Of a DNA stretch of 64,000 nt, positions 40,691 to 53,700 are shown in pieces. Each line of letters starts with the position of its first letter. The first letter of the stretch is position 1. The stretch comes from Spisula solida. Its lineage: Eukaryota; Mollusca; Bivalvia; Venerida; Mactridae. Location of the stretch: NCBI GenBank assembly GCA_947247005.1, contig OX365952.1, forward strand, positions 49,518,722-49,582,721. Direction: 5' to 3'. The translations under genes and the position numbers were made by a program. The notes beneath the pieces were generated by a model that searched no databases, had not been told where the DNA came from, and saw only the letters and a program-made list of their open reading frames with translations.

Positions 40691-42942
40691 GGGAAAATGA
40701 TCCGCCAAAGTCCAAGCTGTCTAAAGGCTGACTGAACTAGTTTCATTAATCAAAAAGCTGAATGCCAAAGCTGAATGACTTAGTTTCAACAGTAAATCTC
40801 ATTGTAGCTGTATGATGTTTAATAGAACCACCATTATAATGAGCACAACTAGTGAAGTTGGTTACTTAGACTCCAATAATTCCTTCCTGTGTTGATAATA
40901 ACTGTCCAAACGAAAAGTAAGAAACAAACCGGACAATGCGAGGGTCGTTCATTTAATACCCGGACTATCGCCATAGCGATTGATTGTAACGTGCAATTGT
41001 AATAAATAATCGTTTCATCAGACATACTCACCAGCTTGATTATTTGACAAAACTTGGTATAATTTTATTCAACCGAACGCTACTGTAGTAACCCAACTAA
41101 GGACTTCCCGGCCAAGCCCAGGTCTTTTTGAACTGTGTTGATATGGCAGGGTTCGTGGTATAGTTGCCTATTTGCAACGGAACACATCAGATAAAGTTAT
41201 GTCTCTATCTACGTTATATCGTGTAACGTTTGATGTAATTTCTGTACTGTTATGGCTTGAAGCGTTGTTTAGTGACAACGGGCGTGCTTCCGTTAATAAC
41301 GCCAAGAAATCGAATTTGTTAGGAAATACGGTTTATGATACAATTTCGTAAAGACTCTATTTTAGAGAAGCTTTTGGGAATATTCATGTCGTTGGATTTC
41401 TGCCTAAAAACGGTTCCATGATGACAAGAATCACCACACGATGATCCGAGGCCGGGCCAATCTAACGTCAGAAACAGGAAAGTGTCTTCGGTTAAACACC
41501 TGTTGGACGGTAAACACTACTTAAAGTATAATTAATATAGTAATAACAGACCCATGCAAAATGATCGTGGATATAGGATTTAACATCACTACCGAACATC
41601 TTAAAATGGTAAATATGTCTGCTCGCATGACTTTGTTGCTCTAAACACATGCTCAAATAGAGAAAAAGTGTCCCATTTTGGGATCGAAAATTGCGTTACG
41701 TCACAATATTGTGACGTCGACATGGGCCGACTCGCGTCACATGTACTTATTAAAACACTATTATTATGTATTAAGCCTTTTGTCGTAACAAGTCAAAATT
41801 TGGTATGTAAATTAGGGAATGGTGTGAAGGTTTTTCATGACCTTATTTGAAAGTTAATTCTTGAGTTTAATACCTACCAAAATGAAAGTATCATGTTATA
41901 CTAATCGCTTGTGTAGAATATGGACAATGATTGACCGAGTACTTGTTTTGTTCATTTTGTATGGATGGAACATTTATTCGGGGATATATATCAATAACTT
42001 ACTACTGTGGCATTATTTATGGAGTCTGTACTTCATCCGTGCCATACTTTTATCGATACAAACAAGGTATGTTAAGACGTGAGTAATCAAGGATCTGTGC
42101 TTTAGTCAGATTCGTTGTATTGGTTTCAGACAGGTCCAAATACTGGTAAAGTGTACGCTAAGAATCCAGAATAGAAGCTGTTTGCTCTATTGCCGATTCT
42201 TTCCGCAGACAGAATGGTATCGGAATGTGATTTTTATGGACCTTTAAAAGGACCATACAGTCATTGAACAGAAACCATTTGGTTTACCGACAGACCGATC
42301 GACGGACATGTGAAAAACAATATACCCCCTCACCAAAGACGGGGGGCATAATTGCTATAGAATCAAAATAACTATTCCATTCGGTTCTGCCAATTATTTT
42401 GCAGTCTGTCTACAACGTGATGTTAGGAATGGTGACTTAAGGTATTTGTGCATAATGCGTATATAATCACAATCGGCAAATTGTCTCAGGCTTTCCATTA
42501 GCGGATCAATCAAAGGCGCAGTTATAGTTGACATATACTATGTATTAATTATACTGGTTGGCAGTTCATGTTGTGTTTGACAATAAGCTTATGGAATCAA
42601 CAAACTCGTTCACAGCTAGACATTATATTTTAACAGATATGTTTACCATTGTTGGTACATCATACAAGCTAACTATCGGACATCAGAGAATAGCAATGTT
42701 TAATGACAATATTAATTATGTTCAGCATTGTATGATGCTGCGACATTACCATTATTCAACCTGCCTATCAATCGATTGTATGCAACAATAGATGTTAAGT
42801 CTTTTTATTATACTGTACCATATTGTTTGTATTCAATATCCCTTTATTTTTTCTGTCATGTGAGGATTCATTCAATTATTGCTGCAGGTACCTAAAGGAA
42901 AACAGTGTGTTTTAAAATGTTATTATGATAATCGTTCATCTA

Positions 42943-44036
42943 GGTTGGACAAGTGGTCCAGTGGCAAGAGCTTCTGACTCATAATCCGAAGGTTGTGGGT
43001 TTGATCCCGCATCCAACCGGATTAAAACAGAAATGCATATCATTGGTGTCTCCCACCTAATATAACTAAACAAACTACAGTGAACTCTCGTTATCTCGAA
43101 CTCGCTTATATCGAAGTTTCCGTTATGTCGATGTTTTTTTCAAGTCCCGATTTTTCTCCTTCTTTGTCTATATGAAATCTCGAGACCTATCTCGAAGTTT
43201 CGGCTCGAATTTTCGTTATGTCGAATTATTTATTTGGTCTCAATTAACTAATTTGCACTGTTAATCTACTGTTCATCTCGAACAATGTTTTCCACACCTC
43301 GCCAGTCTGAAATCTTCGATTTACCTGTAATTTTCGCGCCTTCCATTGTTGAACAAATATTTGTTCGCACAATTTACGTAAAACATGTTATAAATATTCG
43401 AGTTACGTCCAAACATCAATAAACATGTCATCTCGAACAATTGTCTCGATTTATTATTGCATTGGCAATAAACATTTTATATGTTTAAGTCAAATAAAAT
43501 ATTGAAGTTGAAGTTGAAATATCGTACACGTACATTAGCATGTGATACACTACACTTACTGATAAGAACATATCATCATATATTAATGCAAACAACACTA
43601 CGTACACAAACGAAAATGAATATAATGCATTTTCTCGAGGAGGAATACATGTACATAAATATCAAAACAAGCAATTCACACGAACATGTCGTTCTTACGA
43701 ACGTAGCAATATGGCGGCATAAAATGACAGAAGCTAGAAAACTTGCAACTTCGATGCCGAAAATTCTATCTCGAATTTTCGTTATGTCGAAGTAATTTCC
43801 ACGGTCCCGTGAAATTCGTGATAACGAGAGTTGACTGTAACAGTCTTTCGGACGAGACGTTAAGCGAGGTCCCGTGTATGATGCTTTACATCAGACACGT
43901 AAAACAACCAGGGATTCTTCTGGAACTGTTGCATCTTCTATATCATGCATTATCCCCCAAATACTAAAGTGACTAACCTCTTCTGGGGGCCTCGGCCATA
44001 TGGATTTCCGATGGCGATGATAAATAAAAGCATATA
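42943..44036 (+). mobile_element. tRNA-headed SINE, interrupted by a MITE
   Basis: The head (42943-43018) has a perfect 7-bp acceptor pair, GGTTGGA with TCCAACC, an anticodon-loop-like CTCATAA and a B box (GGTTTGATCC), but the T arm is one base out of register. After removal of the 760-bp insertion, the body continues 'cgttaagcgaggtcccgtgt' and 'gacacgtaaaacaaccaggg'. That resembles the conserved central domain known from many metazoan SINEs (the Nin-type domain, from memory). Its duplicate lies at 57326-57655. Confidence 0.7.
43078..43837. mobile_element. 760-bp pogo/Tc1-like MITE
   Basis: The ends CAGTGAACTCTCGTTATCTC and the inverse of 'cgtgataacgagagttgactg' match at about 20 of 22 positions, and TA flanks both sides. 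Copy 2 has the empty SINE (57452-57460). 'cgttatgtcgaa' motifs occur near both ends. A 104-codon ORF inside has no transposase motif. Confidence 0.85.
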
Positions 44037-45495
44037 AATCTAAATCGTTTATCTACATCTATAATGAAACAGAATACCCTAGGCCACATTTACTTGTCTA
44101 AACACCATACTTGCATTGGCCCACTATTTTGATCTTGTCACAGCTAACCTAACTCATGCTATGTTATATTACAACAACGCACATGCCAAACGTACGAGCA
44201 TGTTTGCAAGCAAGCTGGTAAACTTGTCAAATGATACATATCAGACATGGAAGGCAGTACACAACAAAAATGACTGAGCACGAAATGCGCAAACAGAACA
44301 AGCATATACAAATGGCACCTCTGGATGAAAGTGTCCTCATGTAAAATGACGAATACTGTGGTATGGTAACGACGGAATTCATAGAATTAAACTGGAGACC
44401 GGACGTGGAAAGCAACGTTCATCAGAAACAGCAGATCTTGAAAGGCGTAGTAAGAAAATACCAAAACGAAAGTGCATGTCTCTAGGGCAATTTTAAAAAT
44501 GAACAGTAAATAAACAATGCAACTGAACAGCTATAATGAAACGACAACGAACTCCGACAGTCAGCCTCCGAAGTCACCTAGTCACCTGACTTTTCTGTAT
44601 TTATTCGGGTTGAGCATCATTCTAAACAGTTATTCAGTTATAAATACGGTGACCAAATTCATCTAACCCATTTGCCTGGAATGTAACCTAACCTGTACCA
44701 ACTAACGGGCATTGTGATACATGTAAAAAGCTTTATCACATAAATACCGTGATCTTTCATGTGAGAACAAATGACGAAACACTGTTCTCCAACACGTGTG
44801 ATAACAAATGCCTGAATTCACCAGCTTTTTGGCGCCAAACCGTAACATCGTCTTCTTAAATTCGTTATTCTGACGTTGTTTTGACTCGGTAACCATGGTA
44901 ATGTTACTAAAAAACAATCCACAACTCGTTGTCTTTGGGATCAATTTTCTTAAACTCGTCACGAAAACAAGTCAAAGGCTCACTTAATAACCTGTGTTTT
45001 CTAGACTCGTTTAACAAATGTTGATCTCCAAATACAACTCATGACGGATCATATATGTCATTTTAGACCTCAGCATACATCACGTAATGATATGTATGCA
45101 TATTTGCCTGTGTTGTATTAGAGTTAGAGTTTGTTTAATGGTGGATAAAATGTAAAAAAGTAAAATACCTTGTAGACATGAGTAACTAGCTTCGAAAAAC
45201 TGTATGTGCATTTTCCAACGAACAGTGCATGATTAGCACATTGACTGTTCTGTTAACACGGCACCGCTGGCAGCCATAGTACATTGGCTTTTGACTCTCT
45301 CATACCCTGGATTAAGTGGAGCAAAGTCATGCTTCCTATCAGCGTGAAGGAATAACTAATCAAATCAATGATGAAAATGGCACCCTCACTAGATATTCCT
45401 GCTTTAATTAAATTTTTAACAGCACTAATAGATATAAATGACATGTCTGAGGGAAACATATCTCCTGCCTTTGTTAATTTACGCAATACACAGGC

Positions 45496-48400
45496 ACTTA
45501 ATCTGTCAACAATGGATTGAACGAGTTAACCAGTGGTCCCTTATTTGTCAACAACGGATAGAACGAGTTAACCAGTGGTTCCTTAATCTGTAATCAATGG
45601 ATTGAACGAGTTAACCAGTGGTTCCTTAATCTGTAATCAATGGATTGAACGAGTTAACCAGTGGTTCCTTAATATGTCAACACTGGATAGAACGAATTAA
45701 CCAGTGGTCCCTAATTTGTCAACAATGGATAGAACTAGTTAACCAGTGGTTCCTTAATATGTCAACAATGGATAGAACGAGTTAACCAGTGGTTTCTTAA
45801 TCTGCCAACAATGGATAGAACGAGTTAACCAGTGGTTCCTTAATCTGTCAACAATGGATATAACGAGTTAACCAGTGGTTCCTTAATCTGTCAACAATGA
45901 ATAGAACGAGTTAACCAGTGGTTCCATAATCTGTAACCAATAGATTGAACGAGTTAACAAATGGTTCCTTAATCTGTAATCAATGGATTGAACGAGTTAA
46001 CCAGTGGTGCCTTAATCTGTAATCAATGGTTTGAACGAGTTAACCAGTGGTTCCTTAATCTGTAATCAATGGATTGAACGAGTTAACCAGTGGTTCCTTA
46101 ATCTGTAATCAATGGATTGAACGAGTTAACCAGTGGTGCCTTAATCTTTAATCAATGGATTGAACGAGTTAACCAGTGATTCCTTAATATGTCAACACTG
46201 GATAGAACGAGTTAACCAGTAGTTCCTTCTTCTGTAATCAATGGATTGAACGAGTTAATCCGTGGTTCTTTAATATGTAATCAATTGATTGAACGAGTTA
46301 ATCAGTGGTTCCTTAATCCGTCAAAAATGAATAGCACTAGTTAACCAGTGGTTCCTTAATCTGTCAACAATGGATAGAACGAGTTAACCAGTGGTTCCTT
46401 AGTCTGTCAACAATGGATTGAACGAGTTAACAAGTGGTTCCTTAATCTGTAATCAATGGATTGAACGAGTTAATCCGTGGTTCCTTAATATGTAATCGAT
46501 TGATTGAACGAGTTAATCAGTGGTTCCTTAATCTGTCAACAATTAATAGCACGAGTTAACCCGTGGTTCTTTAATCTGTAATCAATAGATTGAACGAGTT
46601 AACCCGTGGTAACTTAATCTGTAACCAATGGATTGAACGAGTTAACCAGTGGTTCCTTAATCTGTAATCAATGGATTGAACGAGTTAACCAGTGTTTCCT
46701 TAATCTGTAATCAATGGATTGAACGAGTTAATCAGTGGTTCCTGAATCTGTCAAAAATGAAAAGCACTAGTTAATCAGTGGTTACTTAATCTGTCAACAA
46801 TGGATAGAACGAGTTAACCAGTGGTTCCTTAATCTGTGAACAATGGATAGAACGAGTTAACCAGTGGTTCCTTAGTCTGTGAACAATGGATAGAACGAGT
46901 TAACCAGTGGTTCCTTAATCTGTAATCAATGGATTGAACAAGTTAACCATTGGTTCCTTAATCTGTAATCAATGGATTGAACGAGTTAACCAGTGGTCCC
47001 TAATCTGTCAACAATGAATAGCACGTGTTAACCAGTGGTTCTTTAATCTGTAATCAATAGATTGAACGAGTTAACCCGTGGTAACTTAATCTGTAACCAA
47101 TGGATTGAACGAGTTAACCAGTGGTTCCTTAATCTGTAATCAATGGATTGAACGAGTTAACCAGTGTTTCCTTAATCTGTAATCAATGGATTGAACGAGT
47201 TAATCAGTGGTTCCTGAATCTGTCAAAAATGTCAAGCACTAGTTAATCAGTGGTTACTTAATCTGTCAACAATGGATAGAACGAGTTAACCAGTGGTTCC
47301 TTAATCTGTGAACAATGGATAGAACGAGTTAACCAGTGGTTTCTTAATCTGCCAACAATGGATAGAACGAGTTAACCAGTGGTTCCTTAATCTGTAATCA
47401 ATGGATTGAACAAGTTAACCATTGGTTCCTTAATCTGTAATCAATGGATTGAACGAGTTAACCAGTGGTCCCTAATCTGTCAACAATGAATAGCACGTGT
47501 TAACCAGTGGTTCCTTAATCTGTAATCAATGGATTGAACGAGTTAACCAGTGGTTTCTTAATCTGTAATCAATGGATTGAACGAGTTAAACCGTGGTTCC
47601 TTAATATGTAATCAATTGATTGAACGAGTTAATCAGTGGTTCCTTAATCTGTCAAAAATGAATAGCACGAGTTTACCAGTGGTTCCTTAATCTGTAATCA
47701 ATGGATTGACGATTTAACCAGTGGTTCTTTAATCTGTCAACAATAAATAGCACGAGTTAACCCGTGGTTCTTTAATCTGTAATCAATAGATTGAACGAGT
47801 TAACCCGTGGTACCCTAATCTGTAATCAATGGATTGAACGAGTTAACCCGTGGTTCCTTAATATGTAATCAATTGATTGAACGAGTTAATCAGTGGTTCC
47901 TTAATCTGTAATCAATGGATTGAACGTTTTAACCAGTGGTTCTTTAATCTGTCAACAATTAATAGCACGAGTTAACCCGTGGTTCTTTAATCTGTAATCA
48001 ATAGATTGAACGAGTTAACCCGTGGTAACTTAATCTGTAACCAATGGATTGAACGAGTTAACCAGCGGTTCCTTAATCTGTCAACAACGGATTGAACGAG
48101 TTAACCAGTGGTTCCTTAATCTGTAATCAATGGATTGAACGAGTTAACCCGTGGTTCCTTAATCTGTCAACAATTAATAGCACGAGTCAACCAGTGGTTC
48201 CTTAATCTGTCAACAATTGATTGAACGAGTTAACCCGTGGTTCCTTAATCTGTAATCAATGGATTGAAGGAGTTAACCCGTGGTACCTTAATTTGTAGTC
48301 AATGGATTGAACGAGTTAATCAGTGGTTCCTTAATCTGTCAACAATTAATAGCACGAGTTAACCCGTGGTTCCTTAATCTGTACTAAATTGATTGAACGA

Positions 48401-48970
48401 GGTAACCAGTGGTTCCTTAATCTGTAATCAATGAATTGAACGAGTTAACCAGTGGTTCCTTAATCTGTAATCAATGGATTGAACGAGTTAACCAGTGGTT
48501 CCTTAATCTGTCAAAAATGAATAGCACTAGTTAATCAGTGGTTACTTAATCTGTCAACAATGGATAGAACGAGTTAACCCGTGGTTCCTTAATCTGTAAT
48601 CAATGGATTGAACGAGTTAACCAGTGGTTCCTTAATCTGTAATCAATTGATTGAACGAGTTATTCAGTGGTTCCTTAATCTGTCAAATATGAATAGCACT
48701 AGTTAACCCGTGGTTCCTTAATCTGTCAACAATAGATAGAACGAATTAACCAGTGGTTCCTTAATCTGTAATCAATGGATAGAACGAATTAACCAGTGTT
48801 TCCTTAACCTGTAACCAATGGATTGAACGAGTTAATGAGTGGTTCCTTGATCTGTCAACAATTAATAGCACGAGTTAACCCTTGGTTCCTTAATATGTAA
48901 TCAATAGATTGAACGAGAGTTAACTAGTGGTTCCTAAATTTGTCAACAATGGATAGAACGAGTTAACCAT
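45496..48970. repeat. 43-bp minisatellite, about 80 units
   Basis: The consensus contains 'ggttccttaatctgtaatca' followed by 'atggattgaacgagttaacc'. Two main variants alternate (taatcaatggattgaac and tcaacaatggatagaac). A higher-order period of about 472 bases (11 units) is visible: the run starting at 46611 recurs at 47083. The equivalent site has one unit at 9018 and five at 59347. Non-coding. Confidence 0.95.
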
Positions 48971-50562
48971 TGGATCATCAATTGGAAAATAGATTTCTAA
49001 AATGATACCAGCATAATTAGGACTTTTATTTGATATGCAACGGTCGTAGAGAGACCCAAACATCGGCAGACGTTTTCTGCCAATTTATCTTGTAGTATCA
49101 GAATCTTGCAGATTTGGAGGTTTCAAGATGTTATATACATGTACCAAAATGTGGATAGTTGCTTTAATAATTAGAAATACTGGCATAGGAAGGTATAAAA
49201 TTGAGGCGATTCGAGAAATGCAAGATGGTGGCCAAGATGGCTGCGGCGTCTAGTATAACTAGATCTACGTATATTAATTGTTACACAAAAGACAAAATTA
49301 ACATCATTGAAATTTAATCATGTTTAATCAAGTTAATATATCATATTTTCAAACCTAATCGAAAGTTATCATACCTCATTATTCATCATTTTGACTGGAG
49401 CCACTTTCATGTAGAGCAAGCAATTTGTACACAGCTCATTTGTGTGCCTGTCTTGGCATGCGCTTTCTGTTGAATACTACCTTCTCCAGTTTGGTATTAT
49501 CTCTTAGATTCGTCATTAGTAAAACCAATCTAACTTATTAAGCATCGACTACTTAAAGTAATACCGGTAGACCACCAACAAAATTATGTTATTTCTAGTT
49601 TGGTGTAAATAATTTGTAATACATGTATGTGACTATCAGCTAATGTTCTGTTGTTTTGAATAGTAGTTTTGCAATATTTAGTACATTTCAGTTAACCTTT
49701 GGTTCGAAAAACATGAAACATATTATTTGTTCGCCCTCGATAATTGGCTCGAATATTTTGTCGACCACTTGTTTCTGCTAGCTTACTTAACTCGTCGTTA
49801 ACGACTTATCATCTCCTAATTGCCCATGCCTTCGATCGAACTAATAATCGACGTTTTTTATTGATTTGCATTGTTGTTGTACTGACCGTATTTACCGTCG
49901 TCTTGGAAACCAGGGACTGATTTCATTAATGATGTAAACTAGTATACACGTACTCTATATGAGAGTAATGAATCTGTTATGAACGTGTAACATTTGCCCT
50001 GCCATTGAAAATTGTCTATTGGTGTTGACAAGACGGAGGTGAAGGTCAGAGTTTTTAGCAAACAAGCTTAAATATAACACCAATTCTCCAATTAGCGTTC
50101 GATCACAATGGTATACAAATGTATAGCCATCGTTCTTACAATGTACTATGTTGAAACGTCTCCTAAAAGATGAAAACCATTATTCCTATACCGTATCTTC
50201 TATTCTAATTTACCACAATCATACTGTCAGTATTGCAGCCATAAGGACAGTAAAATCACTCCAGTAATTCTAATTACATATAAACAAGCAGTTCACTAAT
50301 TTAGAATTAGAAGGTCGTAAGTACAAAAATTGTCTGAAAACTGTTCTTTATAGAAAAACAAGCTTTTTCAACTTCAGATGGGTCAACATGACCAGTTCCG
50401 ATTTTCATGAATATAGGCTTATAACAAGCGCCTTGAGATGCAGATTTCCAATATGTCATGGGTCTTATACGGTCGGACTTACGACCTTCTAATTCTAAGT
50501 CAGCGACTTGTTGGTGGTCTTAGTGTTCACATTCACTACTTAGTGTTTCATACTTATCCTCT

Positions 50563-50752
50563 CCATCACCAGCGGGACATATTATCTCGACAGGTTGCCT
50601 CCATCCCCAGCGGGACATATTATCTCGACAGGTTGCCTCCATCCCCAGCGGGACATATTATCTCGACAGGTTGCCTCCATCCCCAGCGGAACCTATTATC
50701 TCGACAGGTTGCCTCCATCCCCAGCGAGACATATTATCTCGACAGGTTGCCT
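50563..50752. repeat. 38-bp minisatellite, 5 units
   Basis: Units of the form 'ccatccccagcgggacatat' plus 'tatctcgacaggttgcct' are followed by a partial unit 'ccatcttccgcgg'. The unit has no stop codon in any forward frame, which produces a 140-codon ORF that I regard as spurious. Confidence 0.95.
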
Positions 50753-53700
50753 CCATCTTCCGCGGTCGTTCGCTATATATTTGGCATAGCAACACCTACT
50801 ACAAAACTCCCCATTCCATTCCTGAAAAAGACACTAATTGAAACATATTGTTCCGTGTAATAATGAAAAAGGTATGCATCACATTGTTATCAATTGATAC
50901 CGTATATATAATGTGAAATGATTTGTGATCTTTATATATTTTAAACTCAGTAAATTATAAATGTGGAAAATAAAACAATATTTGTGTTGCAGTGTTTTAT
51001 TTTGACTGTTGATATATAGTCATATATATTTGTCATCTAACATTTCAGAAGTATAATACCACCCCGTGGTAACCTACAGCCAAAATGTCAACATTCATAA
51101 GGTAAGTGCCTGTTGCTTTTTTGCCTGTTTCATTTATTACGTGTCTACACCAGTAAACGACAAACCTGTATGTGTGTAGTGGTTTTTCCTCGACCACAAG
51201 CAACGTGACACTATAATTTAAATAGTATGTTCCCGTTGCGAGTCGTTAACATTTCATTTAATTATATTATTATATTAAGCGGACATGAGAACCCCTTTCA
51301 GTGAGCACAGTTGGTAAACTGTCGCTAAAGTTATTCACTTCTATGATGTCGTCGGCTTGTGGAGTGGTTTCCGGGTGCTAGGGCAATTGAAACCTGTTCG
51401 TTTAGGTCAAACTGCTACAAAACATGACTAACTAATGTTGTTGAAACCTGCGTCAAATGTTGCGTACAAGATCCGCATTTACCTCGATTAATAGTTTTAA
51501 TAATTAAATCAAACCGCCTAATAATCAGGGGTAAAGTATTAGTTTCGTTGTAAAATCTGTTCCGAGTCAATTAATAGGTTTATTATCATGGACTAGAATG
51601 CCTCAAGGGGTCAATGAATTAACAATGATACATTCATGAATTTATGTATGATTAACAACAAACGTTTGATAGACAATTTTAATCAGCTATTTTCGACGTA
51701 TATATTCATCATTAAACACACATCAAACAAACCATTTGCCAATAACAATTCCAAGTTATGTCATTAGTTCCAATAATCCGAAGTTAATTCCCTCATGCAT
51801 TTCCAAACATAATTTGCATGGACATTTGAAACTTAAATCCGGCAGCGTTTTGATATATTGATATAGCGTTTACGCATTATGATATATTGTTTCTAGGAAA
51901 AATGGAACAAACCCAGGTACTCTATCACTAATTAAAAATGAATTGTAGGTATTTCAGCCGTTTGGCGTTCAGTCATTTTTATTGCTGAAATTAGGTTATT
52001 TAGTTAAAACATTAGCTATTAGCTTTTCAATACTGTTTTTGTCTACTTTGTAGAACTTCTGATAGCTAAAACTAGGTATGTCAGCCGTTTTCCTGTTGGA
52101 ACTGGGTCATTCAGCTTAGGCATTTGGTTTTTTGATTGCTGAAACTAGTTCCTTCAGCATTTCAACAGCTTGGACTTATAAGTATTTACTTGTTCAGTCG
52201 GGCATTGTGCCTTGTACGTTTTTTTATGTTTTCTGTGCTCGGCTGGATAAGTTGAGTGCTGCCGTTCCTGTCTGACTTAATATTAACTATTTTAGACGAG
52301 TTGCCGAAAGTTTGTAACTTGATTCAAATTGTCCATGCAACCGTTACGAATAAGCCTACTCACACACCGTACAACCGTTGTGTGTAAGGCAGCTTTGGTG
52401 ACAGAAGGCAGTGGTTTTCGCGACACAAGTATGGTACTTATTTGCTAGTTTTGATAATTTTTTGTTTTCTTTAAGGGTGACCACTGACGCGTAACGTTTG
52501 AGCGAAGAATGAAGAACTTGCCATACGATGCCAAAATGTCATGTTAATCGAGAAAACATGTTTTAAATATGACTGTGATGCCTGCAACATGTTCGACATT
52601 TTCTAATTTGACATTCAATTTCGACCTATTTATTGGTTTTGAACAGTTTTAAGTCATTAAAAATCAACTTTAATCGTTCTCCGACATATCTCTCGATTCC
52701 GTTTTGTGAACTGCGGTATTTTAGTGTACATGTAGTAAAATATTGTATTCCAGGAATTATGCGATATAAATATTTCATGTATTCGTCATACAATGCAAAT
52801 CAAAATTTGTTATGTCATTGAACATTGTTATTTCATTATTTCCAATATTACTGCTGGTGTAATGTACGTATCAATGGTAAATATTTATGTTGGGATATAA
52901 TGGGCGCTTTTGATGAAAACATCCGGTTTCAGTTTGGGTTTTAGGTTTGGTGAAACGATTGACAGTAAAATAAAATTGGTTTCGATTAAAACTGAGTGGC
53001 GAACAAACGGGTAGTTTGAAGAAACATTTTGATCACCAAGGCGACAGAAAAGAGCTTTACTATGGTATTGATATATTAACAGGAACACACACTTATAAAG
53101 AAAAATAATAAAAAAAGAATTCAAGAGCACTTTCTCGTACATTTGTATTCCCGTTTTTTTCGTATTGTGCCTCGACTGGTACTCTTAGAAACTTTATATG
53201 GGACCAATTTGTAGTATTGTCCTTCGGCCACACGTGAAAATTCTCATTTGTGGTAGAAAACCAGTTAAAAAAGTTTGAGCAAGAATAAGATGGGTTGTAA
53301 CAATTTCCCTTTTTTGAAACGTTCGCCATTTTTTTCGAAAATTTACGTTTTTGTCTAAATCTTGTTTTGAGGAAATCAACTAATATTTGTTAAAACTATC
53401 AAAATGGTTCAAAACAATAGCGAAGAAACAAAGTTTTGATGTTTGCCGGAAATACGAGAAAGCACGACGATAGGAGAGCAGAGAAACATATTATGCACAA
53501 CGAATACAAATCACGAATTTTGACATGATTTTGTAGCCAGACTGTAAACTTGCCAAAAGAATAACCCAGTAGTCTAACAGAGCCGACGAAGCATTCAACT
53601 ACTTTGTTTCCACGATAGTAATTGATGTCTGCATGCTTTAATAACCTGTCATCTGCCGTTTGTTTAGGAGGGATTACTTCTGTTTACACTGCCATGTTGT

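Larger units (their letters stand above)
36676..49960. repeat. Macro-repeat copy 1 (about 13.3 kb, non-coding)
   Basis: Most of this stretch aligns in order with 49961-62095, at a divergence that looks like 5-15% by eye. Copy-specific parts include 40935-41820, absent from copy 2; the MITE at 36917; the pogo-like MITE at 43078; and the large minisatellite. It lacks the 38-bp minisatellite region, corresponding to 50400-51210 of copy 2. I find no gene. ORFs such as 42558-42791 are shared between copies (56941-57174) but have no recognised domain and lie in plain repeat sequence. Confidence 0.8.

Noticed and set aside
42943..43018. Functional tRNA-Met-like gene
   Set aside because: The acceptor pairs perfectly and the loop reads CTCATAA, but the T arm is out of register, the duplicate has a different anticodon region, and a SINE body follows.
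43481..43795. Transposase within the pogo-like MITE
   Set aside because: The 104-codon ORF shows no helix-turn-helix or DDD/DDE pattern.
44702..44962. 86-codon minus-strand ORF, duplicated at 58504-58803
   Set aside because: Shared only through the macro-duplication; no domain, and copy 0 lacks the segment.
45496..48970. CRISPR-like array
   Set aside because: Units are directly tandem without unique spacers, and the DNA is clearly eukaryotic.
50438..50860. 140-codon ORF, with related ORFs at 62628-63107 and 62785-63126
   Set aside because: Driven by the 38-bp repeat; the frame after the repeat is not kept between copies because the unit numbers differ by two.
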